Part shown: positions 1 to 13,136 of the stretch, one piece after another | Position numbering within the stretch: position 1 is the first letter of the stretch | Layout of the letters: the number at the start of each line of letters is the position of its first letter | Source of the DNA: Toxoplasma gondii ME49 | Lineage: Eukaryota > Apicomplexa > Conoidasida > Eucoccidiorida > Sarcocystidae | Length of the DNA: 64,000 bases | Direction: 5' to 3' | Assembly (NCBI RefSeq): GCF_000006565.2 | Contig: NC_031478.1 | Location: 4,922,212 to 4,986,211 of the forward strand | Notes under the pieces: generated by a model | Database searches by the model: none | What the model saw: the letters and a program-made list of their open reading frames with translations, nothing else | Told to the model about the DNA's origin: nothing | Position numbers and translations under genes: made by a program

Positions 1-882
1 GGGATCCGTGAACGGTTTGAAGGCGTCGAGAGAGGGTGACTTAAACGTCTGTGGAGAGGCCATTTTCCTGCTGAGGCTGCTTCGTCTGCTCGCGAGACTA
101 CTGCTTCTTTTTCTGCCGCTTCGACTGCACATGCTGCTGTTTCGCTTCATCGTCGGATTGCTTAAACTCTCTTTTCGGCTGCCGCCCCCCACGTTGCTAG
201 AGCACGTCTCATAGAATTGCAAGAGAGAGACAGTAAAGCTGGAGAGAGCGACGTCTACAGACTTCCTCGGCGCCGGACACCACGGTGAAGTGACCAGTGG
301 AGCGGCGTTGGCGTTGACCGCCTCTTCGTGAAGAAGCTGATCTTGTGCGAGTAGCACGAGAGCCCTCAGAAAGGAAGACAGGAGCAGAGGCCTTTGCTCA
401 ACAACGTCGCAGTGATTCGGAGTGCCGCGTGGTGGCTGTGCGAGTGTAGATCGATCTCTCGAAGATAAGGAAGACATGGCTGGCTGCGATGTGTTGAAAG
501 CCGTATCGGAAATTGCGCTCGACAGATGCAGGTTGCCACTTGTCCCCGCGCTGGCATTTCCATCATAACCGCTAGCGCCACTGGCAACTGTACAACCAGC
601 AAGCGGTGGAAAGCCGCGCCCATTCTCGAGAGGAAATCGACTGTCTCCAGAACAGAGAGATTCGTGGGGTCCCCCCGTACCAAGTGACCGAAAAGCGTCG
701 TTTGTCGGCTCCAGAGAGAAACAGTTTTTGCTAGTGTCTGTGGACGGTGTGTGGGTCACTGGCCCGTCGCCAAGAGGCTCGGATCGTGAAGAGCTATCAA
801 GAGCCACAGACGGACTTTTCGTTTTCGCGAAATTCAAACACTCTGACGGGGTGGGCGCGAACTGCGTCGCCACCTCGAGAGC
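1..882 (-). CDS. Ser/Arg-rich hypothetical protein, internal or 5' exon, cut by left window edge
   Basis: This is an uninterrupted minus-strand reading frame of 294 codons (last codon at 3-1) that leaves the window without a stop. I do not recognise the protein. It is Ser-rich throughout, with a short Leu-rich helical stretch (SSFLRALVLLAQDQLLHEE) in the middle and a basic Ser/Arg tail (RSGRKRSSSLASRRSSLSRK) near the edge, typical of disordered, phosphorylatable regions. The exon probably begins at 882, after a strong acceptor: the intron side reads ...ttttcggtgcttcctcag. There is no in-frame ATG between that acceptor and the one at 477-475 (context gccATGt). Either an upstream exon carries the start, or translation begins at 477. 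It lies in tandem with the MORN gene upstream on the same strand. Confidence is moderate that it is coding and low for function. Confidence 0.55.
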
Positions 883-1725
883 CTGAGGAAGCACCGAAAA
901 AGAATGGCCAAAACAAGAAACAGACACATGCAGGGAATTTCAAGTGGGAAGCGGAGGTTTGGCGCTAAAACAGAAGAACGGTCGGATTTGCGGCACTCTA
1001 AAAACAGTCTACCGGTGCTGAAGCATGCGCGTCTATTCACAAAACAGTGAATCGCATTCAGTGAATCGCTTTCTAGAATGGCTGCCCGATTCCGGGAGAC
1101 ATTTTGATAACGCTGGTTTTTCCAGAGTACGACGACGCTGTCCGTTAGTGTTGCATTTCTTCAGTCGAAACTGCACTTCCCTCGTCTCTTTCGAAAAAGA
1201 TCTTTGCTTCACCCTCTGAACGTGACCGGTGGGACAAAGGAACTACGGAACTCTAAACCGTGAGTCGTGAACGCCCCTTCTAGTTCTCATTGAGTTTTCG
1301 CAAAACGTTAGGCGCCGTCATTAATCCGATTCGTACCCTAAGGATCCTGCTCAAGGGCCGATCTGCCGTGAGAAGCCGTGCATCCGCTGCCAGAATCCTT
1401 GACAGCAAAGTAGGGGGAAGCGAAAGAGAAAAAAATAGCCGGGAACGCGAGAGCGAACACACCGCCGAGACTCTAAAGCGAAACAAGTCGTTTCTCCAGA
1501 GAGCATAAATGCGTCGGAAACTCTTGGAACGAAGGCATTGCTTACATTGTTCACAGCGTTAGCATTAGCCGTGTGTGGACAGAGCTTTGGCCAGGATGTG
1601 TGACCACCTCACGTTGAACCAATGCTAATAGCGCATAGAGCGGACCTCGAGAATAGAAATACCTTTACATAAACGGTGTAAGCCTCAACATCAAAATCAA
1701 TCTTCTTCTCATCACCGTATCTGTC

Positions 1726-1776
<51 letters not shown>

Positions 1777-2371
1777 TACATATGTGTATAGGGATATGGC
1801 CACATGAGTTGTGATCCTCAAATTACAAAGGGTATTGTATATATTGTAGACCTGAAAAAAGCACTCCTTTTTTCACGTGGAAATGCCTTCTGTCGATGCA
1901 CGCAATGTACTTGTCTCACCAGAACTGAAGAAAAGACATTGACAGAGGGTCCTGTCCTGGAAAGCATGCAATTCTACGGTAGAGTGCGTAAGTGCGCCGA
2001 AGAGTCTTCAGATTTCTGCAAAAGCCCCAGAAACCAAATACATCCTCTTCACAGATCTTTGTACTTTTACCCCCCAGTAAATACGCACAGACAGATAGAA
2101 AGATAGAGATAGAGAGATTTGAGGAGACCCCCCGATACACAAGTTTCTGTGCGGCGGTGGAGAAAACAGAGGTGTAACGTATGAAGGAGTGTAATCCGGT
2201 TGAGGGAGATGCGCCACCTGTCAGGAAGCAGCGTCATATACAAGGTGCCGACAATTCCATTCATCATACGGAGACAACATTGTGTCTTTCTGTGCTGGGT
2301 TCATACACTTTATGTGTGTGTGTGTCTTTATTATTTGGTATCTCCGAGGACTCGGTGAAAGACGGCGCCCT
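883..2371. other. Intergenic region between two minus-strand genes
   Basis: No convincing exon is seen. The stretch should hold the 3' UTR and polyadenylation region of the MORN gene (right) and the promoter and 5' UTR, possibly a first exon, of the left-edge gene. It contains a long TA microsatellite (1730-1771). Short open frames here are low-complexity and lack splice support. Confidence 0.5.
1730..1771. repeat. (TA)n microsatellite
   Basis: About 20 uninterrupted TA dinucleotides in the intergenic region. One of many such tracts in the left 25 kb of the window. Confidence 0.95.
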
Positions 2372-3055
2372 TCAAGACGGCTCCATCTTGCAATTTCTTC
2401 TCCGATACCTTAAAATCCACTTGTACGTTCCGCAGAGAGCCCTGTCGGTCGCTTCCTGTGGACTGAGAGGATTCGCCACCTTGAACTCTGTGTCGCAGGT
2501 CGTTCGCCTTTTGTCTCCACCGTCCCTTCTGCGCCTGGCGTCTCCTGGAGCGCCTGAAGACTCCTGTGCCGCTACAGGGTTTCGCGAAGGCTTCCCCACG
2601 GTGTTTCTGCTGTTTGCAGTCGCCAGAAGACGCTGAGGCGGGGGAGTTCGAAGCATCTCCAGCAGAAAGATATCGTCGAGAGAAACGAGCATACTCGCCG
2701 AACTCGAGGCCACCATCGTGGAGAAAAAAAGGTTCCTCTGGACTGGCGTGGCTTTCGGTGTGGGAGACAGCGACGTGCAGGATGTGCCAAAGGAACTCGG
2801 AAGGGGAAAAAACGGTTTCTTTGAAACGTTCACAGAAGACAAAGAGAGCGGCGACTTCGAGTGCAGGCCGCTCTCCAGAACGGTGAACCTCTCGCTGACG
2901 CAGACCACACGATCGTTCTCAAAAACCGCTGACGAACGGAGAAAAAAGCAGGAAAGAAACGACAGAGTACACGTGGACCAAACAGGTAAATGAAATACGG
3001 CAGTACGGTCCATCCGCAAAGTGGAGATGCGAAGTAAAAAACAAAAGTGTATATG

Positions 3056-3086
<31 letters not shown>

Positions 3087-5909
3087 CTGTAGGGGTATTC
3101 TGAGACTGGATGTGGAGATCTCTAGATGTGTGTGGCAACCGTTTTCTGTGTCTTTATTTTATCATTAGTGTTTCACGTGTCTCCTTGCCGACGGGTTTGT
3201 CTCCAAGCAAGTTGCGGTGTGCTGTCTCGCGTTCATTTCCCGAGTCGAGCGACAGGGTCGAGGGGAAGTTGGGTGAAAAAAACGTGGAGCCGCCAGGCAA
3301 CTGCGCATGTGTGGGGAGGCGGTGAAGACACACAGGCTCGTTTTTCAAGGAAACAGCTGGCGCGTTACTCAGAGTGATACGGAAAATCCCCAGTTTATCT
3401 TGACTGTAGTTTTATAAGGGGTGGATTATGCACCTTCAGCTAGCTCGTCAGACGCGAGTGAATGTGACTGAACGATCAACAACGACGAGACGTACGAAAA
3501 CGCGTGCGTGCTCTCCATGACAGCATGGAAGACTGCGCTTCACTGCACACGCAGAAGGTTCTGAATGCACTCTGGCGTGAATTCCCCCCAAAAAACATCC
3601 TTGGTGACCACCGAGGAACTTCCTCACCTTCATGGACGCAGCCTGCCTCATTGACATACTGAGCTCGTCCGTGCTTTTTGCTGCTTCGCCAGTAACCTTC
3701 GTATCGACTTCCACTGGCATACCAGAAGATGCCAAACCCTTCTCGGACGCCGTTCTGGAAAAATGTCAAGAAAGGAATTCCATCCAGAGACAAGCCAATT
3801 CAGATCTTGGATCGGATGAACAGAGCCTTCCAGATCTGGACTCCGGGTCCAAAGCCGTTGCAGACACTCTCCCCAGAAAAAGGTGCCGAAAAAGGAAAGT
3901 GACGATAAACGACCATGGAGACAAGGCCGAGAAACCGAGCTTTCGCCGTAAGGGGCTTAAGCCTCTAGGGAAGTTAACAGCTTCGCCGGTTGCTTGGGAA
4001 GGCGACAAGTGAGGCTATGGCGAACGCGGCAGAAAGGGAGAGAAGATGAAGACGTTGTTGAAGACGCTGACCGCCGACGCGAAGGTGTGTACATGCTGAT
4101 ACCAAAGATACAGACAATCTACAGAGAGTTGACAAATGCATCCGGTCTTCATGGAAAGGCTGCGAAACGTAGAAGCGTGTGAAAATGTGTAACCGATACC
4201 GGCGTGGACTTCTCTGTTTTATCTTGTCTGCTTTGCGTCTATGGTTGTTTCCAAAAGAGAGAGAAGAGCGCAAAACCTGGCTGTCAAGAAGAGGCACTTC
4301 AAGGGAAATGCAACGCTGCCAAGCTTACCTTAAACCAACCTTCATAGCGATTCAGGCGCAGCTGACCGTCGGCCACGTCCTCGTCTACGGCACCGGCATT
4401 GCGTACACAGAGAAAAAAGCAGGAGAGTTTGTGGGATGCTGAAAATACTTCCGGGTACGAGATCCAGACCACCGAGTTCTAATGGAGAAAGCCAGCAAAG
4501 AATGCGGAGTAGCATTTAGATCTTGAATGCTTCCCGAACCCAGTTCTGCTATGGCGCTACCAAGAGTCTAAATAAAAAAATGGCAATAACTGGAGCAGAA
4601 CAGAGCACATACAGCCATCAACAAAGGAAAACACGGTAACAAGAACTTCCTGTCTGTGGATACAAGACGAGAAAAAGAAGGAAAAAGCCTTTCTTCTGAA
4701 TTCCGGGGAGTCCAGAGACCTCGAGAGGCAGACGCGTCAGACAGAAGCTCGTGCAGTCTGAAAGATCTGATAACGTCTACGTGATGATGGAAAAACGAGC
4801 ATGGCGAAACCTGGTTCAGAAGTCGATTTCTTTGTTTCCTTTCTGAGCTCTCCCCTCAAATGATTTACGGTGCTTTCTTCATTTCTCTTTCGGGAACGAT
4901 TTGAGGACAGACATGTTGGCAACTCTTTTGAACTACTCTGCAGATGTCTTTTCCCTCTCCAAATCCTACCACTTTCTGCACATCTCTCTGCTGAGTTCTC
5001 TTGCGTCCAGGATTGAACTCCCCAGCCATCAGGGACCCCGTCGCGCCACTGGCCTATGCAGACCAAAAACGCATGCAAAGTCACTGAAGGCATCTCTCTG
5101 ACATCGCCATATGGAGCACGCGAAAACAAGAGATACAAGCAGCTTTTACAGTCTAGATACACCTGCACACACGTATATATATATATATATATATATTATT
5201 CAATAGCGTGTCTGCATATGTGACTGTCTACGCAGTTGTGTGGCGGTGCATGCAAGCGTATCTGAGAACAGAGGGAGTGACATGAATTCCGTTTCTCTAC
5301 ATCAGCCAAACGATGTGCACGCTGGGATCAACAACAGGTTCAGAACTGGATCCTAACACAGGGTCCCCCTGCGCGGTTGGTTACAGAAGACTGCCATAGA
5401 TACTTTCAAAATATAACGTGAGTGCGATGTTGCCTTGCGTGGCTGTTCCCGTCATCAACAATCAGAGTGGCATCTTACAACGAAAAACGAAAAAAGACAG
5501 AGAACCACCAGAGAGGCGGTAGGAAAGTGGACGACCTTTCGCAGGTTACGATGGAGCACTTTCGGCGCGAGGCTCTTTGCACACGAGGTCGGAAAAGTCC
5601 GCCTGGGAGCCTAGGAACTCTTTGTCGCAGCTCTGTACCTCACCTGCGTACTGGATGTGTAGATCAGTCCACTCCATGCGGCCTACGCCATGCCTCACGC
5701 CAGCCTTCCACTGGCCCTCGTAGACGCCGCGACGGTAGCGCTGCCTTCCCCAACCTTGCCGCAAATTGTTGACCCACATTCCTGCAAGGAAGCGCTCCTA
5801 CGAACAGCCTGCCACGTCGTTCAAGACATAAGGACAGAAAATCGGACCGAAACCGACACAAACGCGTCAACCCATCAAACCCCCTACACATGTCCACCCT
5901 GATCTCTTG

Positions 5910-5947
<38 letters not shown>

Positions 5948-6815
5948 GAGTGAGGATGACAAACATGCACACCTCTTCACACGTGAACATGCATATTCGT
6001 CTTTCTAGAAATACATTTATCTTTATATTTATATACAAAATACATATATATATATATATGTATGTATGTATTTTATAGATGTAGTTAGAGGTAGATGACT
6101 ATAGCGATAGAGTGATGCATACTTTGCAAATGTGTACCGTTTGAAAAAAGCACCTGTTGGGACTCGATTTCGTAACAGGAACGTGCATACGTCGATAGCT
6201 ACCTAAGCCTTTTCTTCGCGCGTGTTGGAGCTTGAGAGAAAGGACGCCTCTGTGTGGCTCGCGTTCTCGTGGCCACAAGCAAATGCACCCCGGGAGCAAC
6301 GAAACACTTGCATTTCGTTTTGAGGGAACTGAATTGTACGCAGTAGGACAGGAAGTCCGCATAGATTTAATTCTAAAGATTCTTTCGACTAACGCAGACT
6401 GCTTTCTATTTCTGACTCAGGCGAGGGCTTCCTCACCTGTGTACTCGCATATTCCTTCCCGGTCATACCGAAGAGTACCTTGACCGTTGCGTTGGCCATC
6501 CTTCCACATGCCTCGATACTCTTTTTCTCTGTCAAACAGGAGCTCGCACAAACGCTCCGAAATGTCTAAACTCGCGCCCAAACTGGCATCTACATTGACA
6601 ACACTCGACTGTCTCATTCTACATATCTGCACTGGGGTATTGCACTTAGAAAACGCTGTAATGTCCACGATGACAACGTGCATCCAAAAACATACACTTC
6701 GAGATAAATAATAACATGGATGCATGCACACAGATGAACCGCATTCTACGCGCTCAGGAATACCCACATAGAATGAAATGGATACCTTGGAACGATCACC
6801 TACGTATATATGTAG

Positions 6816-6850
<35 letters not shown>

Positions 6851-8749
6851 TTGATAGACAGACACATAGATATAAGCGAGATGGATGGATAGATAGATAG
6901 AGCTGTATGACAGAAGATTTGTTCCCAAGTTTCTAAATTTTCCCTCACCCATCTGGAGATGTCAGGATTCCGAATCCGTGGCGTTTGCCTCTGAGCACCT
7001 GCAAGTGAGTGGCGGAAATAGAAACTTACAATCCACTTTACAGCTGACTTTTATCTGCCGGATAGTATCCCCCGTGGTAGTCGCCTCGCCCGCTAACTAG
7101 AACAGGGAAGTGTGTTCGCACCTAAGTTTGACCGACCGTGTGTCTGCAGGGTGTCTTGCCTGTAGTTCCCCCTGCACATACAAATACCTGAAGAAATGCA
7201 CGTCACGAACCGCAGTTCACTCTCTAAAAGTATATACATGGACCTCTGCGAAAGAATGCAAGACTATGGAGATACGCTCAGAATGAACATCGCTTCTCCT
7301 TTACAAGAGAATGGACATAGGCAAGAGTGCCTCACTTGACCGTTGTACACACTTCCATCCTGCCAGGTAAATTGGCCTTCTCCTTCTAACGTCGAAGAGC
7401 GGAAATCTCCTTTGTACTGCAGGAGGACGGTCTCCCGCGCCTGTTCTCCAGGCGGCCCCGGTGCCAAAAACCGGGCCTCTCCTGCAGGCGGTAAGAAAAC
7501 AATGTTCGTCTCCAGCAATCGAGAGACAGTCTCGAGATTCGTTTTCAGTTACATTCGAAATATCCGTCAGCCGCGTATCGCGTGGTATTGTAGAGGAAAC
7601 AGAGGTGAATGACCAGTCTGGGCTCATCATTTGCTCCACTTTGCCGTTGCGGATATGAGGGTATCGCGCAAAACTATGTTTTACTCAATTGCGTGCGCCG
7701 ATCTACGAGTGCGTGCACCAAACAATGCGGGGGGCCATATATCTCGATATTCACATGCAGAGATCCATTTACTAATACAAACAACACGGCGTTTGTCTGC
7801 CCGTGTGGGTGCTATTATCTCTCTAGTTGTATATAGTGGCGTAAAGACATGATGACATCCAGAGTCATGCATGTATTCACACATGTGTTTATTCTATTAT
7901 GTATATTCACACAGTGTTTCGTACTTTTCTCCGTGTATCAGATGGTGTACGGTTGCCCACGTGGTGATGCAATATCGCATCTCAGACGGACACCGCGAAT
8001 GCCGTTTTTAACGCTGAGCGGTTGTTCCGCTTGTGGGACATGCGAGATTTTAGGCATGCTCGTTGTATCGTCAACTCCCCGCATTCTCCGATACCTTTGT
8101 CATTAATAACATTGATTCCCGTCTCTCGGCTGGTGACGACGCCTGTGAAGATGACATTTCCGAGGCGCACTTCCGCCACAAGTTGTTTGACGTGATCTTC
8201 CTCTTCGATGCGTTCTTCTTTCTCCTCTTCCCCAGGCTTGCTTTCTTGCCCTCTGCAGAGTTCTTCGTCAGCCTTCAGACCTGCGCACTCTACGGTCGTC
8301 TCTTCTTTCCCGAGCGATCCTGCGATTCCTTCTGTCTGCGACTTGCACAGGGGCACGGCGGGAGTTTTGAGAACTGGATCGTCCCCCCCGATGTTCAGGC
8401 CGCTTACTTTGTCTCTTGGAAACTGGGGATTGGACTCTCTGAGTGTCTGTCCAGCCGACTCAGCCTCTTTTTTCCGGTGCGGGGAAGGAAGATCTAATGG
8501 TGACTTTTGTTTTTCTTCGGTCTGCGAAACGTCGTCAGCGGCCTCGTCGCATGGAGTGTCTGGAAGCGGTGCAGCCGTCCTCAGCCGCCTCAGCAAACTG
8601 CGGTGCCGTGTAGGAGCTAGGAGCGACTGTGCAACTTTCATGGAAGTAAATTTCCAGAAGACTTCTGCTGAAGGAAACAACGGCGACGTCATCTTAGAAG
8701 GAACGACGGAAGGGCGAAAGTCGCCTTCCTGGTGGGGCAGAGTCGCCAT
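2372..8749 (-). CDS. MORN-repeat protein (about 634 aa, nine exons)
   Basis: Exons on the minus strand: 8095-8749, 7336-7481, 6949-6998, 6437-6528, 5644-5781, 4970-5053, 4329-4384, 3628-3754, 2372-2928. All junctions are GT..AG and all phases agree (1905 nt). Residues 1-190 are Ser/Glu-rich and probably disordered. About eight MORN repeats follow (residues about 240-450). Clear examples are YRGMWKDGQRNGQGTLRY, YEGQWKAGVRHGVGRMEW, YAGQWRDGVPDGWGVQSW and YEGWFKNGVREGFGIFW. A C-terminal tail of about 185 residues starts in the last repeat (AVFENDRVV). MORN proteins bind membranes or assemble into scaffolds; in coccidia the best known, MORN1, organises the basal complex. This is not MORN1, which is almost entirely repeat. 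The 50-nt and 56-nt exons were found only by following repeat continuity. Start chosen: first ATG of the long first exon. Role is inferred from the repeats only. Confidence 0.85.
3061..3086. repeat. (TA)n microsatellite in the last MORN intron
   Basis: Uninterrupted AT alternation inside the intron between the eighth and ninth MORN exons (2929-3627). Confidence 0.9.
5174..5196. repeat. (TA)n microsatellite
   Basis: Lies in the MORN-gene intron between exons 5 and 6. Confidence 0.9.
5911..5943. repeat. (TA)n microsatellite
   Basis: Lies in the MORN-gene intron between exons 4 and 5. A second AT-rich cluster follows at about 6030-6075. Confidence 0.9.
6804..6850. repeat. Compound (TA)n(GA)n microsatellite
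   Basis: A TA tract passes directly into a GA tract in the MORN-gene intron between exons 3 and 4, followed by imperfect GATA words to about 6900. Confidence 0.9.
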
Positions 8750-9257
8750 CGCCGCTTACGTCCAATAACCAGAGTGGGCTGCTGGTGTGAGCATTTCATG
8801 GGAAACGGGTTTCCAAAAGAAGCTTCGAGTTAATCGAGCCTCAACTGTACTCAGAGAGAAGAAAAGTTGTGTGCTGAAAAACTTTCCGCGTGGCTGTATC
8901 GGGAAAAGAGTGAAGACGAACAGATATGTCGGGTGTCATCCTGAACCGCGACAGCGGCGGAGAGTCCAAGTCGAAACAGGAAAGAGAAAACTGTTCACCG
9001 TCCAAATGAAGAAAAATAGGGTACTGAATGGTAGGACGGGTCAACTAGTGGTCTTTTCCAAAGGAAAGAAACTGGAGTGGGGAGAACTCCGACTTGAACA
9101 TGTTAACAAATCAAGAGAAACGTGAGTTCTGCTCGTGAACTCCGAGTGTTGGAAGCAGGCGAAAAGGGCAGAATAACCATGTCGGTGTTATCAATTTTGA
9201 ATCGCATACACACACACACACGCATGGGAGCATCGGAATCTATGCAGGGCCCCATAA

Positions 9258-9261
<4 letters not shown>

Positions 9262-9293
<32 letters not shown>
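9262..9293. repeat. (TA)n microsatellite
   Basis: TA tract in the gene-free stretch upstream of the MORN gene. Confidence 0.9.
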
Positions 9294-9294
<1 letters not shown>

Positions 9295-10773
9295 TATATA
9301 GGTGTGCCGTTACATGCGAATGTATCCACACGTAACAACAGAATGTCACGTAGACTTTTCATTTGTTCCGGGATGTAAAAAACTGTGGCATTGCTCATAT
9401 CGCCGGTCAAATCCAAGAAAAAGTTGTGATCTGGAACTCGAAGGTTCAAAACTTCACAGGGATGACCCACAGCACCCGGTCGTTTCAAAAATGATACTTC
9501 ACAATGACCCGCGTCAGAGATCTTTTGCAGGTGAGACGAAGAAAACTTCTTTTCCTTCGTAGATAGAGACAAGCTAATAACGTTGCTTTCGCGAAGAGAA
9601 GGGTCAGGGCATCCTGCGACACACAAACAGGCGGGACGAGGTGTTGAATCCAAGCGCTCGTGGCAAACACATTCATCACACGGCCTCTCACTGGTACTGA
9701 CACTCCTTCCCAGCTAGTGAAATACTTAAGAAACAGTAAAGATCATTCATTCCTTGAGAACTGGCTCAAAGAGCGCTGATCCGCCGCCGTCTGCACGATA
9801 ACGGGAGCGACGACTGCCCGGATAGACTCGGATTAAGGAATGCGACTCGGCAACACTTATCAAAACCCGTAAAGATGCCGGTCACCTTACTGGATCCATG
9901 GCTTTTCTTGTTGCCAGCTTTTATTATTGGCGTTCCCGATAATGGTGTTGTATTTGTGAAGTGTATTCGGTAAACAATTTATTTTACCCGAAAAGTCCCG
10001 TTTTCCCATGCACAAGTGGTCCGCGTGCCCTTATCCGCTAGTCCTCGGTTAACATGAGCGAAACGACGGGGAACAGATTCGCCATTCTCTTCAGCAAAAC
10101 TTTGAGCATCTCTCAGCTTCTGCCTAACGGCTAGCTTAAATATTTTGAAGAGAAACTAGGTCCAGCACCAGTTTCGTTCTGTACTATCTCAACTCAGAAC
10201 GCGCACGAAGCCACAGGAGGGTGGGACGCGACACTCACTCAAGCCCCGGTACAAAAGAGGCTTTCCTTTGACTTGCGTTGTTCCAGCTCTTTGCTTTTCA
10301 TCGTGGTGGAAAGCCTGTAAAACAAGAGAGAAAATGGTGCTTTGGGAATAGGGCACTTTTGACACGCATGGACAGGACACCAGTGTGCCACGTTCTGCGA
10401 ACGGCGCAATTTCGTCCTTTACTTCCCTGTTCACTTTTCAAAACTGTCTTGAAAGTCCACGGAACCTCCAAATATGCATGTTCCTCAAGCACACAATCTT
10501 GTTATTCTGCATCGTGCCTAACGGTGTGTCCGGTTCGAAACCCTCAACCGTCTCTCCCAGTTATGAGACTGAGTGCAACGACAGAGTGAGGCACAATTCG
10601 CTTGTTCTTATTCGCCTTGTTCCTGTTCGTCACAAGAATACAGCACGTAACAAGTTCGTTGCCAAACAAGTAACCATCAAACCACATACAGAAAGTCGCG
10701 CACACAGAGGTGTCTTGCCTTGATTCTGCACCAGCAGGAAGTGTGTTCTATTACGACTTCACTAACTGGTTAT

Positions 10774-10775
<2 letters not shown>

Positions 10776-10806
<31 letters not shown>
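10776..10806. repeat. (TA)n microsatellite
   Basis: TA tract in the gene-free stretch between the MORN gene and eIF2-beta. Confidence 0.9.
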
Positions 10807-10810
<4 letters not shown>

Positions 10811-13136
10811 GCAGCAGCGGATGGATCAGCATTCGCTTTGCTGTCACGACTGCTCTTGTCTTTGCCATCTACCGGGTTACGTCATTAACAAACCGATTTG
10901 GCGCGACTTCCGCCGACGGAATAGAATTTCCGCGTCGACCACGAAACCCATTTCCGTTAGAGGTCTACATCGCTCTGAAACGGGTGTTGTGAGGGGTCCA
11001 GAGAAAATTACGTTGGAACGATGCCACAGGGTCTACTGCTAACTTTCCCACCCACATAAGGTAGAGAACGTTCTCTTCGAAACAGCAGATCAGCAAACTG
11101 ATGAAAAAGCACAGTCGCATTCGTTTTTCTTGAGGTCAGCCACGGATGAAGAAAGGCTCCTTGGAAAAGCGTCAGTAAGAAGCGATTATTTTCGCAGAAT
11201 TGTGTAGTTGTCTTACTGGCAGGCGAAATTGATGCTCTCTGTGTCGAGGCGGAGAATCGCCGCAAACTTTGATTTCGCCTTTTCCTCGGCTCGGATTTTG
11301 CCAAAGAGCCTTCCACATTGTATCTCAAGGAGAGGAGTATGCATCCTTCTGGACAAATGGAGCAGCTCTAAGCCTAAAGTGGAACAAAGGGGTCATGGGC
11401 CGGAGCGAACAACTCGGATGGAAAGGCGGCAAATTATTCACAAACCTGTGTTTTTGTCACTCTGCCGGCGGGTACCGTTGTGCCTGAACACCTTTTTTTC
11501 TCGCGAATCTCCATTTCTGGAAGTCCGGAAGTAGTGGTAACATGAAGACTGCCCCGACTGCTCCGGCACATTGTCGTCCCCGGAATTCAAGACTTGCGAA
11601 TATCTCTGTAACGCACTGAACCACACATTCCCGTTGCACGTAAACGCACCCAGGTACGTTCCTGTCTGAAGGGTGAAACAGCCACCGATGATTCGCTTCA
11701 CTTCCGGCACTATGAATTCTTGGTCTGCTCAAACCACCTTTTCCCTGGGAGTCAAGACTACGCTGTGAGCCATCGATTTCCGTGGTTTTTTCCTGCATGC
11801 GCCTCAGTTCCACAATTTCGTGCGTTACGCCTCCACTGCGGCGAAGCAATTAAACGCGTCTAGTCTTTGGGAACAAAGCCGGCCGCCCACTTTGAATGCC
11901 TTGGATTACGGGAACCAAGTTCTAGTGTGTTAGCATGGTGTGAAGAACAGACGCTGTATCTCTCAGTCTACTCCTGGTTTGATTTATACATAGAGGTGCT
12001 TTAGAAAGCTGAGTGCCACGCCGAATGTCTGGGGCACGTGCTGACTACAGAACTTTGACCGGAAAGCGAATTTACTCGAGTTCGGTGTCGCGGACGACCA
12101 ACTCCCATGTGCCATCGCAGTCTACCCTAGGCCTACGCGGTTAGTGGCACCCGCAGTCAGCTTCACTCTCTGTTTCGCAAAGAAGTGCTCGATAGTGCAC
12201 AGCAACTCCTTTCAGACTCGCCCAGAGCAAAGTGAGACACGACAAGGGGGGCAGGTGCGTGGACGGACTTTGCGCCAAAAAAAGAAAAGCTGAGAAGGCG
12301 TTTAGCGAGGAACGCGCAAGGTTTGTCACGCGCAACAAGATAACAGGATGGTCACAGACCAGTTACACTGCAGGAATGAGAGCAGCCGAGCTTCTCCTAA
12401 CGAGAAAACTTTTAGACTGTAACTTTCGAGCGTGGACGGAGGACCCGCCAGCGGGACGCGAAACTCTATGCATAAATCTGTGATCAGTGACTCGAGGTCC
12501 GAGAATGTATCAGCACATGCCTAGGCGTGTATCAGCATGGCTCCGCATGCGCGTAAACAGAACGAACACATGCAGATGAACATCAGTCAAGCAAAGCGCG
12601 GGCGACAAACGACAGCGCTGCAGACAGGAGGCGGTCGGCGAGGCTTCTCTCAGCAACTCTCGGTTGTCGCCGATCCTCGATTTCCTTTCTAAATCTCTAA
12701 GTCTGATTCGTTGCCTCCTGGGGAACTCCCCGTTGCGTCTGCCTCCCCTTCCACCCTCCTATCGCCCCCGCCGTCTTTCCCGACGTCCCTTCTCCAGAGT
12801 CCATCACCCTTTTTGTCGCACAGTCCCGCGCACACATCTATATACAAAAATGAGGCGTCTCTAGGGTGTGCTTCGAGCGCAGTCCACTCTCGGTACGTTT
12901 CTTTCGCCAGCGTAGTGACATCGTGGAGCAAGCCTTTTGAACCGTCAACTCTCTACCCAAGTAAAAACGCGTCGTCCCGCCGGGCAGGCTCGCTGACTGC
13001 AGGTCGAGCCGTGGATGCGTCGACCGCGAGAGGACGTCCGAGAGCAGAAACCGAAAGACGACAAGATACTGCCGATGACGGCCCGGGCGTCCTTGTGAGG
13101 ACAGCGCGACTGCTTCTCTCCACATCGAACACGTCC

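Larger units (their letters stand above)
8750..13136. other. 4.4-kb stretch without a convincing gene
   Basis: Contains the MORN-gene promoter side (left) and the eIF2-beta 3' UTR (right, probably about 12.7-13.1 kb). Several open frames of 100-130 codons exist on both strands. They lack consistent codon character, good splice neighbours or recognisable motifs. TA microsatellites lie at about 9262-9293 and 10776-10806, and a short (CA)n at about 9208-9221. A long non-coding transcript or a fast-evolving gene cannot be excluded. Confidence 0.45.

Noticed and set aside
3448..3542. Alternative last exon of the MORN gene
   Set aside because: It keeps the phase and ends in a stop, but its acceptor is weaker. 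The exon at 2928 has a longer pyrimidine tract and completes the last MORN repeat (AVFENDRVV).
8208..8768. 186-codon plus-strand open frame
   Set aside because: It is the antisense shadow of MORN exon 1, whose sense frame has a good start and splices in phase to the repeats.
9425..9470. tRNA-like T-arm sequence (gaaggttcaaaacttc)
   Set aside because: Only a four-base stem forms, and no acceptor, D or anticodon arms can be placed around it.
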